From: an uncultured Oscillospiraceae bacterium
GTDB lineage: Bacteria > Bacillota > Clostridia > Oscillospirales > Acutalibacteraceae
Length of the DNA: 64,000 nucleotides
Assembly (NCBI GenBank): GCA_910589395.1
Contig: CAJUTL010000005.1
Span: 16,371 to 80,370 of the forward strand
Direction of reading: 5' to 3'
Made by a program: the position numbers and the translations under genes. Numbering within the stretch: the stretch's first letter is position 1; every line of letters starts with the position of its first letter. This document shows positions 50,296 to 60,159 of this stretch, piece after piece. The notes under the pieces were generated by a model, which saw nothing but the letters and a program-made list of their open reading frames with translations, had not been told where the DNA came from and did no database searches.

Positions 50296-50654
50296 GGGCA
50301 GATTTGAATTTGGAATGAGGAATTAAGGGCAAGAGCTTAGTTCGACAAATTGGAATTTAGCGAACTAACAAATAGCAGAAACTCCTTGCCTTTCTCGCCT
50401 GTCAGCTCGGTTGCTGTGCCCCGGTGGGGCACGCCCAGCAACGACCGAGTTGACAAACGAGAACGGGTCAGAACGGTTGCTGTGCCCCACCGGGGCACAG
50501 CAACCCTTTCAGGGGAGCCAAGGGTATGCGCTAAACTATAATTTACCGAACGTTGCTTGCAACGCTTGTGCTCCTGCTCTTAATTCCTCATTGCTCATTG
50601 TATCTGCCACCCTTGCCCTTTTCTAAAAAACAACTAAATTTTGAAAGGAAGCGA
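50296..50654. repeat. Repeats interrupting the sugar operon
   Basis: AAATTGGAATTTAGCGA; CTTGCCTTTCTCGCCTGTCAGCTCGG; GTTGCTGTGCCCCGGTGGGGCAC (50410 region) and again GTTGCTGTGCCCCACCGGGGCACAGCAACC (50476-50505), the module also found at 12519 and 18862; CTAAACTATAATTTACCG; CTCATTGCTCATTG. No gene, and no obvious new promoter before the next gene. Confidence 0.65.
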
Positions 50655-52409
50655 ATGGGCTTTATGAATTACTGCAAAAATCCCGTTTATCACAGCAAAA
50701 CGGAAACCACTCAGGCCTGGGCCGGGTATCCGGCCATTCTGGAGGCTTTGTCCCGGAAGGTGACCGCGTGTTTGGAGGAAAAGGGCTCCTGCCTTTTGGC
50801 GGTGGACACCTACCCCGGAGTGGACGAGGCGGAGCTTTTGGAGGCCCTTTCCACTCTTCAGCCCGCGCTGTTTCTGGATATGAGGGAGGCCCTTTGCCCG
50901 AAGGAGGAGTTTGCGAAACGGATCGCGCCGTTTTTGACGGACGACCGGGTGTTTGGGCGTATGTATTTCGGCACGCTGCGGGATTTTCAGGTGGAGGAAA
51001 AGCTGGAGGCCCTAAGGCGGCAGGCGAAGGAGGCCTCCGGCCTGGTGCTCGTATTCGGCTTTGGCGCAGGGTCTCTTTTGGAGCCGGATCTGCTCCTGTA
51101 TGCAGATGTTTCCCGCTGGGAGCTTCAGCTGCGGTACCGCCGGGGCATGACCAACTACTATACGGATAATCCCAAAGAGGATAACCTGAAAAAGAACAAA
51201 CAGGGCTACTTCTTTGAATGGAGGATCGGCGATAAGCAGAAGCGCCAGGTATTTGACCGCTTTGATTTTTATCTCGATACAAACAAAAAGGGCGAGCCCG
51301 CCATGGCGGCGGGGGACTGCTATCGACGAGCCCTTGCGGAGATCACCCAAAGGCCCTTCCGCACCGTGCCGTATTTTGACCCCGGCGTGTGGGGCGGCCA
51401 GTGGATGAAGAAGGTCTGCGGATTGGATCCGGAGGAAAAAAACTATGCCTGGTCCTTTGACGGCGTGCCGGAGGAAAACAGCCTGTATCTGGAAATTGGC
51501 GGCGTTTTGCTGGAAACCCCTGCCATGAACCTGGTGCTGTACCGCCCGGTAGAGCTTCTGGGGCCTCAGGTATACGCCCGGTTCGGCGCGGAATTCCCCA
51601 TCCGCTTTGATTTTCTCGATACCATGGGCGGGCAGAACCTGAGCTTGCAGGTACACCCGCTGACCGATTACATTCACAACCAGTTCGGCATGAACTATAC
51701 CCAGGACGAAAGTTACTATATTCTGGACGCGGAGGAGGGGGCCGAGGTCTATCTGGGTCTGAAGGAGGGTATTTGCCCCCGGGAAATGATAAACGACCTG
51801 AAAATTGCCCAAACCGGGGAAAAGCCCTTTGACGCCGGCCGATACATCAACCGGTTCCCCGCCAAAAAGCACGACCATTTTTTGATTCCCGCCGGAACGG
51901 TGCATTGCTCCGGAAGTGGCTGCATGGTGCTGGAAATCAGCGCCACCCCCTACATTTTCACCATGAAGCTGTGGGATTGGGGCCGCCTGGGGCTGGACGG
52001 CAGGCCCCGCCCCATTCATATCGAGCACGGGGAAAAGGTGATCCAGTGGGACAGACAGACCCGGTGGGTGGAGGAAAACCTGGTCAGCCCCACCTATACC
52101 ATACGGGAAACAGAGGATTATAAGGAAGAGCACACCGGGCTGCACGAGCTGGAGTTCATTGAGACCCGGCGGTATGAGATCAAAACCGCCTGTCCCTTAG
52201 ATACCTGCAATAACGTGAATATGCTGAACCTCGTGGAGGGTGAGGCCGCTGTGATTGAAAGCCCCGTGGGCGCCTTTGAGCCCTTTGAAATACACTATGC
52301 GGAAACCTTTATCCTTCCGGCGGCGGCAGGGAAATATACTATTCGTCCCATAGAGGGACAGCCGGTGAAGGTGATCCGCGCCTATGTGAGAACGCCGAAG
52401 GGAGACTGA
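50655..52409 (+). CDS. Class I mannose-6-phosphate isomerase with N-terminal extension
   Basis: A 584-residue protein. The C-terminal 330 residues are a ManA-type zinc enzyme interconverting mannose-6-P and fructose-6-P: FDPGVWGGQWMKK; LQVHPLTDYIHNQFGMNYTQDESYYIL with the metal ligands; FLIPAGTVHCSGSGCMVLEIS. The first 220 residues resemble a nucleotide/uridine-kinase-like fold (LLAVDTYPGVDEAELLEAL; LEPDLLLYADVSRWELQLRYRRG) but without a clear P-loop. This long architecture is known in Firmicutes. ATG 50655 has GAAAGGAAG upstream. Two bp before the GntR gene. Confidence 0.85.
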   Translation: MGFMNYCKNPVYHSKTETTQAWAGYPAILEALSRKVTACLEEKGSCLLAVDTYPGVDEAELLEALSTLQPALFLDMREALCPKEEFAKRIAPFLTDDRVFGRMYFGTLRDFQVEEKLEALRRQAKEASGLVLVFGFGAGSLLEPDLLLYADVSRWELQLRYRRGMTNYYTDNPKEDNLKKNKQGYFFEWRIGDKQKRQVFDRFDFYLDTNKKGEPAMAAGDCYRRALAEITQRPFRTVPYFDPGVWGGQWMKKVCGLDPEEKNYAWSFDGVPEENSLYLEIGGVLLETPAMNLVLYRPVELLGPQVYARFGAEFPIRFDFLDTMGGQNLSLQVHPLTDYIHNQFGMNYTQDESYYILDAEEGAEVYLGLKEGICPREMINDLKIAQTGEKPFDAGRYINRFPAKKHDHFLIPAGTVHCSGSGCMVLEISATPYIFTMKLWDWGRLGLDGRPRPIHIEHGEKVIQWDRQTRWVEENLVSPTYTIRETEDYKEEHTGLHELEFIETRRYEIKTACPLDTCNNVNMLNLVEGEAAVIESPVGAFEPFEIHYAETFILPAAAGKYTIRPIEGQPVKVIRAYVRTPKGD

Positions 52410-52411
52410 GA

Positions 52412-53176
52412 ATGAAAAGCCTGGATTACGGAAAGGGCGCGCCGCCCTTATACATGCAGATCTATCAGGATCTGAAGGAAAAGATCGCAGGAAAGGAATA
52501 CGAATACGGGCAAACGCTTCCCACAGAGGCGGAGCTGCAGGAGCATTACGGCGTAAGCCGCATTACGATCCGGCAGGCTTTTTCCTCTCTGGAGCAGGAG
52601 GGGCTGGTGGTGCGCACCCGGGGAAAGGGAACCATTGTGGCCCGGCAGCAGGTCATTGAAGAGCTGTTGACCAGCATCAAAAGCTTTACCGAGGAAATGC
52701 GGGAGCGCAATATGGCGCCGGGAACGAAATTTGCCCAGTGCAGTCAGACAGAGGCCGACGAAGAGCTGGCAGAGCTCTTTTCCTGTAAAGTGGGAGACCC
52801 TTTGTATCATATCCGCCGGGTCAGGACCGCCAACGACCGGGTGATCGTTCTCTTTGACACCTACCTTTCCGGCAAAGCGGAGCTGCCGCTGGAGGACAGC
52901 CGGTATTACGGCTCTCTGTATCAGCTGCTGGAGGATTGCGGTATGCACCTGCCGGTGGGGATCGAGGAGCGGTTCGAGGCCATTGTGGCGGACGAAGAGC
53001 TGGCGGCCGCCTTAGCGCTGAAGCCGGGAGCCCCTATCATGCGGCGTACCAGGATCGCCTTTGATAATGATCTGAACGTACAGGAATACACTCGCTCCTT
53101 TTACGACGCTTCCCGGTATGCCTACGTGGTTTACGCAGGCGTTACGGATAAACCGGGGGGAGCGGCCGATCAATAG
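52412..53176 (+). CDS. GntR-family regulator, HutC/UTRA subgroup
   Basis: A 254-residue repressor. Winged HTH at about 10-75 (PLYMQIYQDLKEKIAGKEYEYGQTLPTEAELQEHYGVSRITIRQAFSSLEQEGLVVRTRGKGTIV pattern), then a UTRA effector domain (DPLYHIRRVRTANDRVIVLFDTYL; PIMRRTRIAFDNDLNVQEYTRSFY). UTRA domains sense sugar phosphates or similar. It lies inside the operon it probably controls through ATGTTATAACAT at 49469-49480. Starts 2 bp after the ManA-like stop. Confidence 0.92.
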   Translation: MKSLDYGKGAPPLYMQIYQDLKEKIAGKEYEYGQTLPTEAELQEHYGVSRITIRQAFSSLEQEGLVVRTRGKGTIVARQQVIEELLTSIKSFTEEMRERNMAPGTKFAQCSQTEADEELAELFSCKVGDPLYHIRRVRTANDRVIVLFDTYLSGKAELPLEDSRYYGSLYQLLEDCGMHLPVGIEERFEAIVADEELAAALALKPGAPIMRRTRIAFDNDLNVQEYTRSFYDASRYAYVVYAGVTDKPGGAADQ

Positions 53177-53244
53177 CTCTTGCGAAACGACCCGGCCCTG
53201 CCGGGAATTTATAGCCACACACCAACTCTTTGGAGGAGAAATCT

Positions 53245-54366
53245 ATGAGTTTGCAATTTGACAAAGCTACAAAGGAACTGTTCCGGATCGAAAAGCCCTT
53301 CGCCATTACCATGTGGGAATTTTCCTGGATCGAGCGGCGATGGCCCGGCGCAGGGTATGAGGACTGGGATCAGGCTTTAACAGAGCTGACCGACCGGGGC
53401 TATGACGCCGTGCGTATTGACGCGTTCCCCCATCTGATGGCCTGGGACGCCCACAGGGAGTGGACGCTGAAGCCCGTATGGAATTTGCAGACCTGGGGAA
53501 GCCAGTCTGTAAATAAGATCACCCTGCACGATGATTTTCGGGATTTTCTGAAAGCCTGCCGCCGCCACAAGGTACGGGTAGGGCTTTCCACCTGGTTCCG
53601 GGAGGATCTGGACAACACCAGAATGAGCATTCTCACGCCGAAGGACCATGCCGATATCTGGATCAAGACCCTGGATTATATCAAAGCGTGGGGTGAGCTG
53701 GACAATATTCTCTATGTGGATCTCTGCAACGAATGGCCCCTGAGCGCCTGGGCCCCCTTCTTTACAAAATATTGCGGCGACCGGCCGGGGCGCTCCACGG
53801 AGGCCCTTGCCATTGAGTGGATGCGGGGAGCCACCGCGGAGCTCAGAAAGGCGTATCCTGGGATCCCCCTGACCTTCTCCTCCTGCGGGCACATTACCGA
53901 TCTCGATCTGGATGTAAGCTGTCTTGATTTCCTTGAGCCTCATATCTGGATGGCCCAGGCCAGCGAGTTTTATGAGAAGGTGGGGTATGATTACGGCCGG
54001 TTTGACGATACCGGCTATACCAATCTTGCCCTAAACGGAGAGCGGATCTATCGGGAGTCCAAGGAGCACTACGACCGCTGTCTGGTGGAGGAGATAGAGC
54101 GCGCGGCGGAGTGGTCCCGGCGTTCCGGCAAGCCGCTGGTCACCACGGAATGCTGGTCTATCGTGGACTATAAGGATTGGCCTCTGCTGAACTGGAACTG
54201 GATATTGGATCTGAATGAGCTGGGAGTAAAAACCGCCGCCGCCACAGGACGCTGGGCCGGTATGGGCACCAGCAATTTCTGCGGCCCGCAGTTTGTAGGC
54301 ATGTGGCGGGAAAAGGATTGGCACAGCGAGTTGACCGGCGTGATCCGCAATTCTGAATGGAAGTAA
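53245..54366 (+). CDS. Cellulase-like glycoside hydrolase (GH5-related)
   Basis: A 373-residue TIM-barrel hydrolase without signal peptide, so intracellular. It starts ITMWEFSWIERRWPGAGYEDWDQAL, and the acid/base Glu is in LYVDLCNEWPLSAW (about residue 164); the nucleophile candidate is the Glu of PLVTTECWSI (about 306). It fits the sugar-binding cellulase-like family (PF12876) that accompanies GH42 and isomerase genes in gut Firmicutes. The substrate is unknown. ATG 53245 with TTGGAGGAG upstream. Confidence 0.78.
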   Translation: MSLQFDKATKELFRIEKPFAITMWEFSWIERRWPGAGYEDWDQALTELTDRGYDAVRIDAFPHLMAWDAHREWTLKPVWNLQTWGSQSVNKITLHDDFRDFLKACRRHKVRVGLSTWFREDLDNTRMSILTPKDHADIWIKTLDYIKAWGELDNILYVDLCNEWPLSAWAPFFTKYCGDRPGRSTEALAIEWMRGATAELRKAYPGIPLTFSSCGHITDLDLDVSCLDFLEPHIWMAQASEFYEKVGYDYGRFDDTGYTNLALNGERIYRESKEHYDRCLVEEIERAAEWSRRSGKPLVTTECWSIVDYKDWPLLNWNWILDLNELGVKTAAATGRWAGMGTSNFCGPQFVGMWREKDWHSELTGVIRNSEWK

Positions 54367-54377
54367 GAGAAACGAGA

Positions 54378-54941
54378 ATGGAAATAAAAAAGAGCACGGA
54401 ACGGTATGACCTGCAAACAGGACGCTTGGAAGGGGAAAACGCCTCTTTTTCTCAGAAAAAGCTTTTCCAGCTGGAAGGTGTTTTTGACGATGAGACGGCT
54501 TTCCGGGCAATGGACGGACAGCAGCTGGTGTATGAGGTCAGCTCTCATGCCGCTGTAAAGGAGGGGACTCCGGGCGGGCTGTTTTTCGGCACCAGCACCA
54601 TTCATCCCGGGAAAGTGGGAAACGAATACTTTATGACAAAGGGCCATTTCCACCAAAAACGGGAAGCGGCGGAATATTATTGGGGCATTTCCGGCGAGGG
54701 GCTCCTTCTTCTGATGGACGAAAACCGAAGCTGTACTGCGGAAAAGGTGGAGCAGGGTTCCCTGCATTACATCGGCGGGTACATTGCCCACCGGCTGGTC
54801 AACACTGGAAACGAAGACATGGTGGTGGGGGCCTGCTGGCCCTCTGACGCCGGGCACGATTACGGCTCTATTGAAACGGCGGGCTTTTCGGTCAGGGTAC
54901 TTTGTGAAAACGGGAAAGTCGTTTTCCAGGAAAGCAAGTAG
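54378..54941 (+). CDS. Glucose-6-phosphate isomerase, cupin type
   Basis: A 187-residue metal-dependent cupin isomerase (PF06560), related to the archaeal enzyme interconverting glucose-6-P and fructose-6-P. Strong family marks: VYEVSSHAAVKEGTPGGLFFGTSTIHPGKVGNEYFMTKGHFHQ with the His metal ligands, Glu of EAAEYYWGISGEG, GGYIAHRLVNTG, and WPSDAGHDYGSIE. Unlike typical members the PPYWAHRT motif is changed to GGYIAHRL. It follows the cellulase-like gene by 11 bp. Confidence 0.88.
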   Translation: MEIKKSTERYDLQTGRLEGENASFSQKKLFQLEGVFDDETAFRAMDGQQLVYEVSSHAAVKEGTPGGLFFGTSTIHPGKVGNEYFMTKGHFHQKREAAEYYWGISGEGLLLLMDENRSCTAEKVEQGSLHYIGGYIAHRLVNTGNEDMVVGACWPSDAGHDYGSIETAGFSVRVLCENGKVVFQESK

Positions 54942-54961
54942 CTTTCCGGAAAGGAGCGGTT

Positions 54962-55903
54962 ATGAATACCATTTCCATTGATTTGGGAGGCACCCGGGTA
55001 AAGCTTGGGGTGGTGTCTGAAGGCCGGGTGGTGGAATCCGCAAGGCTTGCTTCCAACTCCCAAAACGGATTCCAGCCTTTGATGCCGGAGCTGGAAAGGA
55101 TCTGCAAGGCCTGGCAGGAGCAGTATGAAATTTCCAGGATGGGGATCGCCTTTCCCAGCCTGGTGGATGTGGATAAGAAGCAGGTGCTGGGCCACAACAA
55201 TAAATTCGCGGACTGTGTGGGCTTTGATTTGGAGGGCTGGGTGAAAGCCTCCTTCAGCCTGCCCATGGTGCTGGAAAACGACGCCAATGCCGCAGCCCTG
55301 GGAGAACTGGGCTATGGTGCCGCCCGGGATACGGAGAATTTCGTATTGATGATCCTGGGCACCGGCATTGGCACCGCGGCCGTGATGGACGGAAGGCTGC
55401 TTCGGGGAAAGCATTACCAGGCGGGCGTTCTCTTCGGGCATATTCCCTTACAGCGGAACGGCCGCCCCTGCGAGGGCTGCCCTGGCGTGGGCTGTGCCGA
55501 GGCCCAGGCAAGCACCTGGGCGCTGAAGCATATGGTAGCCGAGGCCGCGCTGGAAAGTCCCTTAAAGCGGGAGCCCACCATGAATTTTGAGGTGCTTCAG
55601 CGCCATTACCGCGCGGGGGACAGGCTGGCAAAGGAAATTTTTGAGGAATGCTGTGAGTATTGGAGCAGCTGCCTGATCGCCCTGATCCACGCCTATGACC
55701 CGGAGGTGGCGGTACTCAGCGGCGGCGTGCTGAATTGGGGGCCGGAGCTGACGGAGCGCATCATTCAAACAGTGGAACAGCGTGTCTGGACGCCCTGGGG
55801 GAAGCTTCGCTTCCGTACCGCGGAAGCTCCGGAACGATCTGTGCTGCTGGGACTGCATTATCTCAATGAAAAACAGGCGGAAAAGGAGAAAAAAGCTTTA
55901 TGA
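54962..55903 (+). CDS. ROK-family sugar kinase
   Basis: A 313-residue kinase of the ROK group (glucokinase, N-acetylmannosamine kinase and others). ATP site: ISIDLGGTRVKLGVV; catalytic base in the VLENDANAAALGE segment; LGTGIGTAAVMDG; and the structural zinc motif GRPCEGCPGVGCAEAQAS. Likely phosphorylates the hexose released by the operon's hydrolases. Stop overlaps the GH42 start (ATGA). Confidence 0.92.
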   Translation: MNTISIDLGGTRVKLGVVSEGRVVESARLASNSQNGFQPLMPELERICKAWQEQYEISRMGIAFPSLVDVDKKQVLGHNNKFADCVGFDLEGWVKASFSLPMVLENDANAAALGELGYGAARDTENFVLMILGTGIGTAAVMDGRLLRGKHYQAGVLFGHIPLQRNGRPCEGCPGVGCAEAQASTWALKHMVAEAALESPLKREPTMNFEVLQRHYRAGDRLAKEIFEECCEYWSSCLIALIHAYDPEVAVLSGGVLNWGPELTERIIQTVEQRVWTPWGKLRFRTAEAPERSVLLGLHYLNEKQAEKEKKAL

Positions 55904-58004
55904 AACACAAGGAAGCAAAAGAATATTTGGGCTGTCAGCTGTGGGTGGAGCCCACCAACAGCCCGGAACGGGTGGACAGCCTGGTAAAAGAGGCGGCGGA
56001 AAGCGGCCTGGGGTGGCTGCGCATTTTTCTGACTGTGGCCCTGGATCGAGGCTCAGCCCGGCAAATGGGATTTCACAGTGTTCGATCTGGTATTTGACGC
56101 CTGCGAAAAATATGGGATCAAGGTAAAAGCCACATTGACGGCGAACTCCGGCCCCTGGCATATCGGCACGCCCTCGCTGCTTCATTCCCATACCGGGTTC
56201 CTGGACGAAAGCCAGTGGCCTGCCATGGCGCGCTATGTGGAACAATGTGTCACCAGGTACAAGGATCATCCAGCCTTGGGGCAGTGGATTCTGTGGAATG
56301 AGCCCTCCGCCGGAAAAGAGCGGGGAAGAGAGCACAGCGACCAGGCCCGCCGTCACTGGCAGGCCTGGCTGAAGGAAGCGTACCGGGGAGAGATCGGCGC
56401 TTTGAACACCCGCTGGCGTACAGGGTATCAAAGCTTTTCCGAGGCGCAGTTCCCCCACGAGATCATTCACCCGGCTCAAACCGGCAACAGCTGGGCTTCC
56501 TACCGCCCAGTGATGGACTATGACCGTTTTGCCATGAAATGGCTGGAATGGGAATTACAGCAGATCCAGGATCTGGTGCGGAAGTACGACGCCAAAACGC
56601 CTACCTGCATCAATCCCACGCCCCTGTTGGAAAATCAGGCCAATTCCGGCCTGGATCAGGAGGAGCTGGCCAAAATTGCAGATGTGGTAGGCGCAAGCTA
56701 TCACCCTGCCTGGCATTTTACCTTCTGTGACCGTGAGCTGTTCCCGGCGCTGATGTCCCTGGGTGTAAAGAAAACGGCTTCTCACCCCAGCGTGCGCAGG
56801 GTAGAGGTCACCGAGGTGCAGTGCGGGAACACCCTGAGCTCGTCTACACGCCCCTCCGATGTGGAGCCCGCGGAGCTGGCGCGGTTCTGCCTTTCCGGCA
56901 TTTTCGCCGGGGCGGAATCCGTTACCGGCTGGTTCTTGAACCAGCGCACCTATGACTGCGAGGCCGGAGATTGGGGCCTGCTGGACAACAACGACCGGCA
57001 GACAGGCCGCAGCAGAATGATGAAAAAGGTGCGGGACGTCATGGAAACGGTGGATCGCGTTACGGGGGGGTTATACGCCCCTGGAAAGCGATGTGCTGGT
57101 AGCCTTTGACCAGGATTCTCAAATCGTAGAGGTGCCCGACAGTGAACGCGGATCCGACGTAAAGGGCCGCCGGGTGCATGATGGAGCCTATGGCGGAGCC
57201 ATGCTCACTGCCCGGCTGATGCAGAGCGGTGTAAACGCCTCTCAATGCAGGCTTACGGATATTCCCTGTGAAAAAAGTGCCGGAAAAACCCTGTTTTTAT
57301 CCTATCTGGTAGCCTGGTCTCCGGAAAACGCCCAAAAGGTGCTGGCCTTTGCGGAAAACGGCGGCGCGGTGGTGCTGGACGCCACCACCGGGCGAAAAAC
57401 GCCGGACGCCGCCATGTACTGCCCCTGGCCCGGCGGTCTGGCAGGGGTCATCGGCATGACGGCCTCTGACCTGGAAACCGACTATAACGGCTACGAGCTT
57501 TCCCTGTTTGGCGAGCCTGCGGGCAAGTGGCTGTTGACCCGGATCGTTCCCACCTTCGCACCGGGCGCGCCCTGGGCCGCCTGGGACAATATCTGTTTCC
57601 AAAAGGACGGCGCACCCCTTGTGTGGGAGCGGCCCCTCGGAGCCGGAAGGTTTGTGCTGGTAAACGGTATGATGGGCCCCTCCGCCATCTATGAGCAGGA
57701 AAACCAGCTGGGGCTGAAGTACGTTTTGAGCAGATTGACCGCCGGTTCTCTTTTGCCGGTTCGTCCCGTCGCCTTTGAGCAGGGAGCCCATGCCCTGCTT
57801 CTCGTCTGCGAAACGGGAAGCCTGACCGCGGTTTTGGCAAATTCCGGAGCCTGGCGGCAGGGCAGAACATTACAGCTCATCGCCCCGGCTGGGGAATATA
57901 CCGACCTTTGGACAGGAGCAGCCGTGCGGGTACCCGGTACCGGGCGCGTTTCCCTTCCGGCGGAGGACGGCGTGGTTTTGCTGTGGAAGAAGAACGGCCG
58001 TTAG
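55900..58004 (+). pseudogene. GH42 beta-galactosidase with two +1 frameshifts
   Basis: Three frames together make one GH42 enzyme of about 700 residues. Segment 1 (55900-56030) starts MKHKEAKEYLGCQLWVEPTNSPERVD; at 56033 one extra C turns RIFLMWPWIEAQPGKWDF into another frame. Segment 2 (to about 57064) carries the acid/base Glu in LGQWILWNEPS and the nucleophile Glu in VTEVQCGN. At 57064-57070 a G7 run, one more than the frame needs, shifts again; segment 3 (TPLESDVLVAFDQDSQ ... VVLLWKKNGR) holds the trimerisation and C-terminal domains. Either the gene is dead or both indels are sequence errors; the first is not at a homopolymer. It is the last gene of the sugar operon. Confidence 0.88.
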
Positions 58005-58040
58005 TCATCAGAGGCTGGTTGTTATCGTCAAAAGGAGCAG

Positions 58041-58078
58041 GGCGTAAGGGCAGGAAGCGTGCTCTTACGCCTCTTTTC
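58041..58078 (+). terminator. Terminator of the sugar operon
   Basis: GGCGTAAGGGC pairs with GCTCTTACGCC, then TCTTTTCTT. Confidence 0.7.
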
Positions 58079-58205
58079 TTGACGGGGGAACAGCTTCATG
58101 GTAAGATAGAGCTTAAGTTGAAAATTGCCGAAGAAAAATTTTGCAGCTTCCCCTCCGGAGCCGGGGGGGATATCTGACCGTTTGACAAAGGAGCCTGGCT
58201 GTTCT

Positions 58206-59384
58206 ATGGAAAAAGAAGTCATTTTGTTAAAGCAGGGAGAAATTGCCCTGAAGGGCTTGAATCGCAGGGCTTTTGAGGAACTGCTGCTGAAAAATATCCG
58301 CCGCAGGCTGAAGAGCGCCGGGGATTTTAACGTTTCCGCGCTACAGTCCACCGTGTACGTGGAACCGAAGAACGAAGAGGCCGATCTGGATCTGGCGGAG
58401 GAGCGCTGCGCGAAGGTGTTCGGCGTGGTGGGCTGTACCAGGGCCGGGGCGGCGGAAAAGGAGCTGTCAAAGATTTGTGAGAAGGCGGCGGATTATCTGA
58501 AGGACACGCTGGAGGCGGCCTCCACCTTCAAGGTGGAGTGCAAGCGCAGCGATAAGAAATTTCCTTACAAATCCCCGGAAATTTCCACCGAGGTGGGGGG
58601 ATATCTTTTGGAAAGGTTTCCTCATCTGCGGGTGGACGTGCACCATCCGGACATCACCGTGCGGGTGGAGGTACGGGAGGCCTGCGCCTTTGTTCACACC
58701 GATCCCAAACCCGGGGCGGGCGGCATTCCGGTGGGCTCCGGGGGAAAGGCCGCGATCCTCATCAGCGGCGGGCTGGACAGCCCCGTGGCGGCCTGGCAGA
58801 TGGCAAAGCGGGGGGTGGAGCTTACCGCCATTCACTTCGCGAGCCCCCCTTATACCAGCGAGCTGGCCCACGAGAAGGTGGTGCGCCTGCTTCGGAAGGT
58901 CAGCGAATACGCCGGGCGCGTGAAGCTGATCACCGTAAATTTCACAAAGCTGCAGGAGGCCATTCGGGATCACTGCCGGGAGGATCTGAACACCGTGATC
59001 CTCCGGCGCTTTATGCTTCGGGCGGCGGAGCACGTGGCCCGGGAGGAGGGCTGCGCCGCCCTGATCACCGGAGAAAGCCTGGGCCAGGTGGCGAGCCAGA
59101 CGCTGCAGGCCATCGCCTGTACCGACGCCGCGGTCTCCATGCCGGTGTTCCGCCCCTTGATCGGTGCGGATAAAACCGATATCGTAAAGCTTGCCTACCA
59201 GATCGATACCTATGCGATCTCCATTGAGCCCTATGAGGATTGCTGTACCATTTTCACCCCCAAGCACCCCCGCACCAGGCCGATTCTCCATTTTGTGGAG
59301 GAGGCGGAACAGGCCATTGACGGGGAAGCTCTGCTTCAGGAAGCGCTGGAGCAGGTGGAAACCATGATGATCCAGGCGGAATAG
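58206..59384 (+). CDS. thiI: tRNA 4-thiouridine synthetase ThiI
   Basis: Adenylates U8 of tRNA for sulfur transfer and, in some bacteria, also helps thiazole synthesis. The 392-residue form has an N-terminal ferredoxin-like/THUMP region (EVILLKQGEIALKGLNRRAFEELLLKNIRR) and a PP-loop ATPase domain (ILISGGLDSPVAAWQMAKRG at about 180-199), ending with YEDCCTIFTPKHP. The C-terminal rhodanese domain of E. coli ThiI is absent, as usual in Firmicutes, which need a partner desulfurase not seen nearby. The start at 58206 has AAAGGAG somewhat far (12 bases) upstream. Confidence 0.93.
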   Translation: MEKEVILLKQGEIALKGLNRRAFEELLLKNIRRRLKSAGDFNVSALQSTVYVEPKNEEADLDLAEERCAKVFGVVGCTRAGAAEKELSKICEKAADYLKDTLEAASTFKVECKRSDKKFPYKSPEISTEVGGYLLERFPHLRVDVHHPDITVRVEVREACAFVHTDPKPGAGGIPVGSGGKAAILISGGLDSPVAAWQMAKRGVELTAIHFASPPYTSELAHEKVVRLLRKVSEYAGRVKLITVNFTKLQEAIRDHCREDLNTVILRRFMLRAAEHVAREEGCAALITGESLGQVASQTLQAIACTDAAVSMPVFRPLIGADKTDIVKLAYQIDTYAISIEPYEDCCTIFTPKHPRTRPILHFVEEAEQAIDGEALLQEALEQVETMMIQAE

Positions 59385-59414
59385 GGGGCGGGCTTTATCA
59401 AACAGGAGGCAGTC

Positions 59415-60158
59415 ATGAAGAGCTCGGAAAGAAGGAAAACGGCCTTATGGGTTTTTCTCGTTTGGTTCTTTTCCTTTTTGTGCTATACGCCCATGCTTTT
59501 GGATCAGCTTGGAGCACCGGTCCCCGCCGCGTTTTTTTCTTTGAAATATGGCTTTCTTCTCATTCCGGCGCTGGTGACGCTTTTGTTTTCTGCCGGAAAA
59601 CCGGGCGGCCTGGCCCGTTTTGCCCGGGGGTTTCGGAGGATCACCCGGAAGGAGGCTGTTTTCTGCGGATGTGCCGCCTTGGCAGGTATTTCATTTACCT
59701 CCCTTTGCTCTCTTGTGAAGCAGATCGATTTTTTCGGCAGCGCCTATTCTTCCCTGTTATCGATGGCGGGAAGCTGTGTGTATCTGTTTGTGACGGCGCT
59801 GCTGGAAGAATTTGCGTGGCGGGGCTGGCTTTTTCAGCATATCCTGGCGGTGGGTGGCAGGCCGGCGGCCCTGTTCTTCACGGGAGCCGCCTGGGCGGTT
59901 TGGCACCTTCCCATGTGGCTGATCCGGAATTCCCTGGGCCTTCGTGAGGTCGCTCCCCTTTTTCTCTGGGCGATGCTTCTTTCCGTGGTGCTGGGGCTGT
60001 TTTATGAAGCCTTCGGCAATTTGATTTCCGCCGCTCTTTTGCATATGCTTTTCAATACCTGCTTTTTGGCCCCCACGGCCTATCAGAACATTCTTGTGCT
60101 TTTTGGCATTGTGCTTTTCCTGTCTTTTGAAAAATGGCGCGGGAAAACACAAAACTAA
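59415..60158 (+). CDS. CPBP-family intramembrane metalloprotease
   Basis: A 247-residue membrane protein with about eight helices. The CPBP (Abi/CAAX-type) motifs are LLEEFAWRGWLF (EExxxR), AAWAVWHLPMWL (xxxH) and the C-terminal HMLFNTCF. Family members cleave prenylated or other membrane substrates or act as chaperones in bacteriocin self-immunity; the role here is unknown. SD GGAGG precedes the ATG, 30 bp after thiI. Confidence 0.88.
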   Translation: MKSSERRKTALWVFLVWFFSFLCYTPMLLDQLGAPVPAAFFSLKYGFLLIPALVTLLFSAGKPGGLARFARGFRRITRKEAVFCGCAALAGISFTSLCSLVKQIDFFGSAYSSLLSMAGSCVYLFVTALLEEFAWRGWLFQHILAVGGRPAALFFTGAAWAVWHLPMWLIRNSLGLREVAPLFLWAMLLSVVLGLFYEAFGNLISAALLHMLFNTCFLAPTAYQNILVLFGIVLFLSFEKWRGKTQN

Positions 60159-60159
60159 A

